64,000 nt of DNA from an uncultured bacterium (lineage in GTDB: Bacteria; Planctomycetota; JAJSAM01; JAJVHW01), in NCBI GenBank assembly GCA_937996235.1, contig CALKVK010000030.1, forward strand, positions 193,618-257,617, given 5' to 3'. Below the pieces are notes generated by a model that was not told the DNA's origin, ran no database searches, and was given only the letters and a program-made list of their open reading frames with translations. How positions within the stretch are numbered: the first letter of the stretch is position 1; each line of letters opens with the position of its first letter. Positions 58,699-64,000 of the stretch are shown here, piece by piece. A program made the translations under genes and the position numbers.

Positions 58699-59142
58699 TC
58701 AGGCGCCGTCGCCGGTGGAGTCGTCCGCGGACGTCTCGGGCTCGGCGGCGTAGTCCGTCCGCTCGCAGTCGCTCCACAGGTTCTCGAGGTCGTAGAACCC
58801 GCGCGCGTCGTGGCTGAACACGTGCAGGACCACGGGGCCGAAGTCGAGCACGATCCACTGCTCGTCGGTGAACGGCGTCCCCGCGAGGCGGTGGATGCCG
58901 AAGCGCTTGAGCTCCCGCGCCACGTTCTCCGCGATCGCGTTCATGTGCCGTTTGTTGCGGCCCTCCGCGATCACGAACCAGTCCGTGACCTGCAGCGCCG
59001 CCTCGACGTCCATGAGCACGATGTGCTCGGCCTTCTTCTCCGCGGCGAAGCGCGCGACGTGCCGCGCGAGGGCCGCACTGTCCCAGCGCGCGCCGTCGTC
59101 GGCCCGTTCCTCGGTGGCCGCCCCGGCCTCGCGTTCGCTCAC
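58699..59142 (-). CDS. rsfS: Ribosomal silencing factor RsfS
   Basis: The product has 147 residues from GTG 59142. The RsfS/YbeB core spans about 25-125: KKAEHIVLMDVEAALQVTDW, FVIAEGRNKRHMNAIAENVA, RELKRFGIHRLAG and WIVLDFGPVVLHVFSHDARG, FYDLENLWSD. RsfS binds ribosomal protein L14 on the 50S subunit and blocks subunit joining in starvation. An acidic tail (ADDSTGDG) is added. It is 20 bp downstream of hppA, an unusual partner, so it would be co-expressed with the proton or sodium pump. Confidence 0.93.
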   Translation of the reverse strand: MSEREAGAATEERADDGARWDSAALARHVARFAAEKKAEHIVLMDVEAALQVTDWFVIAEGRNKRHMNAIAENVARELKRFGIHRLAGTPFTDEQWIVLDFGPVVLHVFSHDARGFYDLENLWSDCERTDYAAEPETSADDSTGDGA

Positions 59143-59162
59143 GTGTGGTCTCGCGCTCCGGG

Positions 59163-61322
59163 CTAGATGAACAGCGGGAGGAAGATCAGCGCCACCACGC
59201 TCATCAGCTTGATGAGGATGTTGATGCTCGGACCGGCCGTGTCCTTGAACGGGTCGCCGACGGTGTCGCCGGTCACGGCCGCCTTGTGCGCGGGCGAGCC
59301 CTTGCCGCCGTGCGCGCCGCCTTCGATGTACTTCTTCGCGTTGTCCCAGGCGCCGCCCGCGTTCGACTGGAAGATCGCCATCATCACGCCCGCGCCGACC
59401 GAGCCCGCGAGCAGGCCGCCGAGGCCGTGCGCCCCGAGCGCGAAGCCGGTGACGATCGGCGCGACGATCGCGAGCAGGCCGGGCAGCACCATCTGGCGCA
59501 GCGCGCCCTTCGTCGCGATCGACACGCAGCGCGCGTAGTCCGGCTCGGCCGTGCCCTCCATGAGACCCTTCGTCTCGCGGAACTGGCGGCGCACCTCCTC
59601 GACCATGAAGCCCGCGGCCTCGCCGACGGCCTTCATCGCGTACGACGAGAACAGGAACGGCAGCATCGCGCCGAGCAGGATGCCCATCGTCACGTTCACG
59701 TCGCCGATGTCGAGCTGCTGCTGGTCCGCGGGCAGCGCCTGCTTGAACGTCGTGAACAGCGCGAGCGCGGTGAGCGCGGCGGAGCCGATCGCGAAGCCCT
59801 TGCCGATCGCGGCCGTCGTGTTGCCGGCGGCGTCGAGCGCGTCGGTCTTGTGGCGCACCTCGGGGGGCAGGTGGGCCATCTCGGCGATGCCGCCGGCGTT
59901 GTCGGCCACGGGGCCGTACGCGTCGACCGCGAGCGAGATGCCGAGCGTCGAGAGCATGCCGACCGCCGAGATCGCGATGCCGTAGATGCCCGCGGTGTAG
60001 TGCGCGACGCCGATCGCCGCGACGATCATGAGCGTCGGCCAGGCGCACGAGACCATGCCGACCGCGAGGCCCGCGATGATGTTGGTGGCCGCGCCCGTCT
60101 CCGACTGCTTCGCGATCTCGCGCGCGTGCTTCTTCTGCTCCGACGTGTAGTACTCGGTGATGCGGCCCACGGCGACGCCCATCACGAGGCCCGCGAGGAT
60201 CGCCCAGAGCACGCCGCCGGGACCGTCGAAGGGCGTGTTCCACGAGACGGCGGCCGTGACGGCCTTGTCGAAGAGGCCGAGCCAGAACGTCAGCGCCGCG
60301 GCGCCCGCCGCGAAGATCACGGAGGCGACCGTGAGGCCGCGGAACAGCGCGCCGATGATCTTGCGCTCGTCGTTCGTGCGCACGGCGAAGAAGCCGATCA
60401 TCGAGGCGATGATGCCGAGCGCGCACAGCAGCAGCGGGAACAGGATCAGCGTCGACTCGCCGAACTTCAGCGCCTTGAGCGCCGCGATCTCGGCGCCGCC
60501 CTTCTGCGCCGCGATCTGGATCGTCGTGTAGCCGAGGGCCATCGTCGCGAGCGTCGCGCCGACGTAGCTCTCGAAGAGGTCGGCGCCCATGCCCGCCACG
60601 TCGCCGACGTTGTCGCCCACGTTGTCCGCGATCACGGCCGGGTTGCGCGGGTCGTCCTCGGGGATGCCCGCCTCGACCTTGCCGACGAGGTCGGCGCCGA
60701 CGTCCGCAGCCTTCGTGTAGATGCCGCCGCCGACGCGCGCGAACAGCGCGATCGACGAGGCGCCGAGCGAGAAGCCGAAGATCGCGTTCGGGTCGGTGCC
60801 CGCGCCGCGCCAGGCGTAGAGCGCCGTCAGGCCGACGACGCCGAAGCCGACGACCATGAAGCCCATCACTGCGCCCGAGGAGAACGCGACGCGCAGGGCG
60901 TCGCCGAGGCCGCGCGTCGCGGCGGCCTGCGTCGTGCGGACGTTCGCCGTGGTGGCCGTGCGCATCCCGAGGAACCCCGCCAGGCTCGAGCAGATGCAGC
61001 CCGCCAGGAAGCAGACGGCGGTGATGACGCCCTCGTTGTCCGGCGTCTTCGGGTTGTCCAGGAACACCGCCAGCGCGATCGCCATCACGGCCGCGAAGAT
61101 CGCGAGGATCGTGTACTGCGTGCGGAGGAACGCCATCGCGCCCGTCTGGATCGCGGCCGCGAGCTTCTGCATGCGCTCGGTGCCCGCGTCGAGGCCCTTG
61201 ATCTTGCCCTGCAGCACGAAGCTGAAGACGAGCGCGAGCGCGCCGACGCCCATGACGACGAAGAGCCAGCTTTCCATCGGGTCCTCCAGCTTCGCGGCGA
61301 GGGCGTCGAACCAGGGGTCCAT
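59163..61322 (-). CDS. hppA: Membrane-bound pyrophosphatase (H+/Na+-PPase), K+-dependent type
   Basis: The product has 719 residues and about 16 membrane helices. The substrate-binding motifs are [20 protein letters not shown] (about 207-226) and [19 protein letters not shown] (about 234-252). The position that decides potassium dependence reads [10 protein letters not shown] (500-509), with Ala504 and Gly507, where K+-independent enzymes have Lys and Thr. The enzyme couples pyrophosphate hydrolysis to cation pumping. Whether H+, Na+ or both are carried is not settled by these motifs. It heads an operon with rsfS and the paralogue pair. A ribosome site GGGAGG lies upstream of ATG 61322. Confidence 0.93.
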   Translation of the reverse strand: MDPWFDALAAKLEDPMESWLFVVMGVGALALVFSFVLQGKIKGLDAGTERMQKLAAAIQTGAMAFLRTQYTILAIFAAVMAIALAVFLDNPKTPDNEGVITAVCFLAGCICSSLAGFLGMRTATTANVRTTQAAATRGLGDALRVAFSSGAVMGFMVVGFGVVGLTALYAWRGAGTDPNAIFGFSLGASSIALFARVGGGIYTKAADVGADLVGKVEAGIPEDDPRNPAVIADNVGDNVGDVAGMGADLFESYVGATLATMALGYTTIQIAAQKGGAEIAALKALKFGESTLILFPLLLCALGIIASMIGFFAVRTNDERKIIGALFRGLTVASVIFAAGAAALTFWLGLFDKAVTAAVSWNTPFDGPGGVLWAILAGLVMGVAVGRITEYYTSEQKKHAREIAKQSETGAATNIIAGLAVGMVSCAWPTLMIVAAIGVAHYTAGIYGIAISAVGMLSTLGISLAVDAYGPVADNAGGIAEMAHLPPEVRHKTDALDAAGNTTAAIGKGFAIGSAALTALALFTTFKQALPADQQQLDIGDVNVTMGILLGAMLPFLFSSYAMKAVGEAAGFMVEEVRRQFRETKGLMEGTAEPDYARCVSIATKGALRQMVLPGLLAIVAPIVTGFALGAHGLGGLLAGSVGAGVMMAIFQSNAGGAWDNAKKYIEGGAHGGKGSPAHKAAVTGDTVGDPFKDTAGPSINILIKLMSVVALIFLPLFI

Positions 61323-61432
61323 CTACACCCGCCTCCCAGGCGAAGAATCCCGGGAACCTAGCGTCGGGAGGGGGTGCGGACGTGGAATTCCGCGGCGCTC
61401 GGAGGCTCGCGGGGCGGCGAGGGAGCCTGGGT

Positions 61433-62302
61433 TCATCGGGCTCCCCGCAGGTCTTCGGGCGCCGGCAGACCGGGCAGTCCCGACGGACCGCCGAAGCGCT
61501 CCCAGAACGCGGCGTAGGCCGCGCCGCGCGCCTCGGGAGGTGCGTCGAGCACCTCGGTGAGCGTCGTCACGAGGGCGTCCGCCCACTCCTTCGTCTCGAG
61601 CTCGACGCCCGCCTCGCGGTAGCGCGCGAGCGTCGCCTCGAACGCGCTGTGCGCCTCGGCGAGGTACGCGCGGCAGCGGCCGCCCGGGTCGTCCAACGCC
61701 GCCGCCGCGAGCAGCTCGTCGCGCGCCGCGTACATCGCCGCGACGCCCAGCCCGTCGAGGGCGGCCACGTCGTCCGGCGCGAGCGCGAGCGCCGCGCGGA
61801 AGTCGCGGATCGCGACCAGGTACGGCGTCGTCCGGAACGCCGCCGCGAAGCGCTCGGCCCGGTCGCGGGCCGTCGCGAAGCGCAGCATCACGTACTCGCC
61901 GCGGTACGTCAGCGCCTTCGCGTTGCCCGGGTTCGCGTCGACGCAGCGGTCGTGCGCGCGCAGGCCCTCAAGCGAGAGCGCGAACGCGGCGTCGGGGTCC
62001 GGCTCGAGCGCGGCCATGTTCACGCCGATGACGTGCGCGATCCAGTCGGCGCCCCGCACGAGCTGCGGCTCGAGCTCCAGCACGAGGTCGAGCTGGACGA
62101 GCGCCTCGGCGGTGTCGCCGCGCTCGGCCGCCGCGTCGGCGCGGATCGTCAGCACCTGCACCGCGAGTGCGCTGAAGCCGCCGAGGAGCGCGGCCGGCCC
62201 GGGGCGCGGACGCGGCGTCGCGCGCTCGCCGTCGGACCACGCGCCGAGCGCGCCGCCCGCGAGGAGCAGCGCAACGCCGAGTCCGGCGGTGAGCCCGCGC
62301 AT
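61433..62302 (-). CDS. TPR-like secreted or lipid-free membrane protein
   Basis: The product has 289 residues from ATG 62302 (RGLTAGLGVALLLAGGALGA, a signal peptide or anchor). Repeats of tetratricopeptide type follow: TAEALVQLDLVLELEPQLVR, AALEPDPDAAFALSLEGLRA, NPGNAKALTYRGEYVML and APDDVAALDGLGVAAMYAAR. The final 60 residues form another helix bundle. TPR proteins mediate protein-protein contacts. No partner can be named. It is divergent from the ComEA-like gene. Confidence 0.75.
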   Translation of the reverse strand: MRGLTAGLGVALLLAGGALGAWSDGERATPRPRPGPAALLGGFSALAVQVLTIRADAAAERGDTAEALVQLDLVLELEPQLVRGADWIAHVIGVNMAALEPDPDAAFALSLEGLRAHDRCVDANPGNAKALTYRGEYVMLRFATARDRAERFAAAFRTTPYLVAIRDFRAALALAPDDVAALDGLGVAAMYAARDELLAAAALDDPGGRCRAYLAEAHSAFEATLARYREAGVELETKEWADALVTTLTEVLDAPPEARGAAYAAFWERFGGPSGLPGLPAPEDLRGAR

Positions 62303-62369
62303 GGGCGCATTGAACCAAGGCGGGGGACGCGATGTCACCTGCGGCCGCGCCGCGCGTCCTCTTCGTGCG

Positions 62370-62783
62370 ATGAGCGTGCGCGAGCGACCTGCCGGCCACG
62401 ACGCCGCGCCTGCGCGCGTGGGCGACGTCGTCGCCGGACTCGTCGTCGCCGCGCTCCTGGCCGTCGCGCCGCTCCTGCGGTTGCCCGAGAGCCGGTTCCG
62501 CGGGCGGCGCGACGAGACCGTCGCGAGCGTGCTCCCGCCGCTCGTGCTCGACCCGAACCATGCCCCCGAGGGGCTGCTGGTCGCACTCCCGGGCGTGGGG
62601 CCGGTGCTGGCGTCGCGCATCGTCGCCGAGCGCGCGCACATGCCGTTCGACGACGCGGCGGCGCTCCTGCGCGTCCACGGTCTCGGCCCGCAGACGCTCC
62701 GCCGGCTCCGTGCGCACGTCCGCTTCGGGCCGCCGCGCGAGCTCGCGCCTACGGGCGCGGCGGATCCGGGGGCGCGTCGGTGA
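62370..62783 (+). CDS. ComEA-like helix-hairpin-helix protein with membrane anchor
   Basis: The product has 137 residues from ATG 62370. A membrane helix (about 19-37, DVVAGLVVAALLAVAPLLRL) anchors the protein. The C-terminal helix-hairpin-helix pair is clear: GLLVALPGVGPVLASRIVAE and AALLRVHGLGPQTLRRLRAH, each with a GVGP or GLGP hairpin. This resembles the DNA-binding tail of ComEA, the periplasmic DNA receptor in competence, and of DNA-repair proteins. The last 35 bp overlap the 3' end of the M50 protease gene on the other strand. Confidence 0.75.
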   Translation: MSVRERPAGHDAAPARVGDVVAGLVVAALLAVAPLLRLPESRFRGRRDETVASVLPPLVLDPNHAPEGLLVALPGVGPVLASRIVAERAHMPFDDAAALLRVHGLGPQTLRRLRAHVRFGPPRELAPTGAADPGARR

Positions 62784-63771
62784 CGGTCGCCTCGGGCACC
62801 GTCACCGGCTCCCACGTGAGCGGTGCCGCGCCGAACTCCGCGAGCGCGTAGCTCTTCCCGCAGAACACGCAGAACGCCGCGCCGTCGCGGTTCCCGCAGG
62901 CGCGGCACACACCTTGGTCCGCGAAGACGTCGCGGATCGTGCCGCAGCTCGTGCAGGGCCACGCCGCGATCGCGGGCGGCGCCTCGTGGCACTGCGGGCA
63001 CGAGAGTCCGGCGCGACGCATCCCGCGCAGGGCCTGGAGCCGCGCCCGTGCGAGCCGCGTTGCCCGCCACGCGTTCGTGACCGCGAACCACGCGACGAGT
63101 CCGAGCCACCAGTCGCGAGAGGCGAACGCGAGCACGATCCCGCCGAGCGCGCCGACGACCCCGAGCCCGGCGGCGATCACGAGACTGCGGTGCGGCCCGA
63201 GGAAGAACCACAGGAGCGCGTGCAGCATCTTCCCGCCGTCGAGCGGGTAGATCGGGAGCACGTTGAACACGAACACGACCAGGTTCAGCACGGCGAGCGA
63301 GAACCAGAACGACTGCAGGTTCGTCGGCTGACCGCCATCCCTCGAGGTGTAGACGCCGAGTGCACCCGAGGCGTACGCCGCGATCACGAGCACGGGCGCG
63401 AGCACCAGGTTGACGAGCGGGCCGGCGGCCACGCTCCAGAGCAGCGCACCCGGGCGGTACGGCGGCATCACGAAGGTGACGCCGCCGAGCGGCCACAGCA
63501 GCACGTCGTCCGCGCGACCGCCCACCGAGCGGCACGCGAGCGCGTGTCCGAACTCGTGCAGGAGCACGATGACGAACAGCCCGATCCACGAGGCCGCGCT
63601 CCACGCCAGGTTCGAGTACTGCTCGCGCCCGAGCATGGCGAGCACGACGATCGCGATCACCCACGACCAGTGGACGTGCACGTCGATCCCGAGCACGCGC
63701 GCAACGCGCAGCGCGCCCGGCCGCCGCGTCGGCGGGCGGTCCGCGTCGTCCGGCCGGCGGCCCTCGTCCAT
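62749..63771 (-). CDS. M50 site-2 protease-like membrane metalloprotease with zinc ribbons
   Basis: The product has 340 residues from ATG 63771 (an earlier start at 63807 adds 12 residues). About six membrane segments. The zinc site is VLLHEFGHALACR (HExxH 72-76) with a distal NVLPIYPLDGG (170-180, LDG). The C-terminal tail contains four CxxC zinc-ribbon knuckles: CPQCHEAPP, CTSCGTI, CRACGNR and CVFCGKS. Site-2 proteases cleave membrane-embedded regulators such as anti-sigma factors. In this window two membrane-fused sigma factors exist, which is an interesting but untested link. Confidence 0.88.
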   Translation of the reverse strand: MDEGRRPDDADRPPTRRPGALRVARVLGIDVHVHWSWVIAIVVLAMLGREQYSNLAWSAASWIGLFVIVLLHEFGHALACRSVGGRADDVLLWPLGGVTFVMPPYRPGALLWSVAAGPLVNLVLAPVLVIAAYASGALGVYTSRDGGQPTNLQSFWFSLAVLNLVVFVFNVLPIYPLDGGKMLHALLWFFLGPHRSLVIAAGLGVVGALGGIVLAFASRDWWLGLVAWFAVTNAWRATRLARARLQALRGMRRAGLSCPQCHEAPPAIAAWPCTSCGTIRDVFADQGVCRACGNRDGAAFCVFCGKSYALAEFGAAPLTWEPVTVPEATVTDAPPDPPRP

Positions 63772-63792
63772 GTCCCCATCGGAGCGGCCAAG

Positions 63793-63907
63793 CGGGGACG
63801 CTGGCAACTAAGTTGGGTTCCAGCCTCGACGACGACGCGCGGCGAGCAACGCCGAACGCCGCCGCCAAACGGGGACGCTGGCAGCTAAGTCGGGTTCCAG
63901 CCTCGAC
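63793..63907. repeat. 38-bp direct repeat pair with hairpin
   Basis: Copies at 63793-63830 and 63870-63907 both read CGGGGACGCTGGCAACTAAG or CGGGGACGCTGGCAGCTAAG, then GGGTTCCAGCCTCGAC, with two base differences. A GCTGG/CCAGC stem occurs in each. They lie upstream of the M50 gene. The core GGGGAC is shared with repeat families A and B. Confidence 0.7.
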
Positions 63908-63954
63908 ACTGACCCGCGGCAGGTCGCCGGCTCGCCCCGCCCCGGCCCGGCCCC

Positions 63955-63979
63955 GGACCCCGACCCCGACCCCGACCCT
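63955..63979. repeat. CGACCC hexamer run
   Basis: GGACCC CGACCC CGACCC CGACCC, four near-perfect hexamers at the window's right end. This is a simple-sequence tract that may be prone to slippage. No gene was seen from 63772 to 64000. Confidence 0.6.
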
Positions 63980-64000
63980 GGCGTCGACGCGGTCCGCGCC

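Noticed and set aside
1..64000. tRNA and rRNA genes
   Set aside because: No cloverleaf with a GGTTCGANTCC-type arm and no rRNA-like conserved stretch was found on reading the sequence.

Overview
The window is very GC-rich (third codon positions almost all G or C) and gene-dense, with short gaps, GTG/TTG starts and many start/stop overlaps. Large IPT/TIG plus FG-GAP secreted proteins, ECF sigma factors fused to membrane anchors and extracytoplasmic domains, an RDD/SpoIIM/DUF58/MoxR locus, lipoproteins of unknown family, a membrane pyrophosphatase and dispersed GGGGACGGTCCT repeats together suggest a chromosome of a planctomycete-like bacterium (Planctomycetota or a relative). No rRNA or tRNA gene was seen, so this placement is an inference.

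Layout. 1-13.8 kb: envelope and housekeeping genes (PH-like membrane protein, cysteine-cluster protein, LapA-like protein, CstA transporter), a lipoprotein phosphodiesterase/TPR fusion, and two tandem ~990-residue IPT/FG-GAP proteins. 13.8-18.4 kb: an accessory segment bounded by a frameshifted REP-associated transposase and an IS66 remnant. It holds an XRE regulator/ImmA-like pair facing a ParB-like gene, an LRAT-like gene and a broken DUF3892 gene; the two promoters appear to share one palindromic operator. 18.4-30 kb: a convergent membrane locus with two secreted proteins, RDD and SpoIIM on the plus strand, and membrane protein/DUF4129/DUF4350/MoxR/DUF58 on the minus strand. 30-42.7 kb: leucine dehydrogenase, a coiled-coil lipoprotein, a two-component system, several small genes, DinG helicase coupled to a glycine-rich repeat protein, GNAT and a PhyH-like oxygenase.

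42.8-46.4 kb: an AAA+ ATPase followed by a subtilisin-like protease, the arrangement of the IetAS anti-phage system. 46.4-55.5 kb: a LamG-domain protein, a DUF302 protein and two convergent sigma-factor fusions, one with carboxypeptidase-regulatory-like repeats and one with a right-handed beta-helix. 55.7-64 kb: two tandem paralogues, rsfS, a K+-dependent-type membrane pyrophosphatase, a TPR lipoprotein-like protein, a ComEA-like helix-hairpin-helix protein and an M50 site-2 protease with zinc ribbons.

Non-coding structure is rich. A 239-bp element with 20-bp terminal inverted repeats occurs twice (7511 and 54364), and each copy abuts a start codon. Two families of short hairpin-bearing repeats lie between operons at about 24.7, 31.4, 32.8 and 55.6 kb. 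A direct repeat lies at 63.8 kb. The best candidate for an undescribed system is the operator-controlled XRE/ImmA - ParB-like - LRAT-like - DUF3892 cassette. All functions are read from sequence motifs only; no database search was possible.
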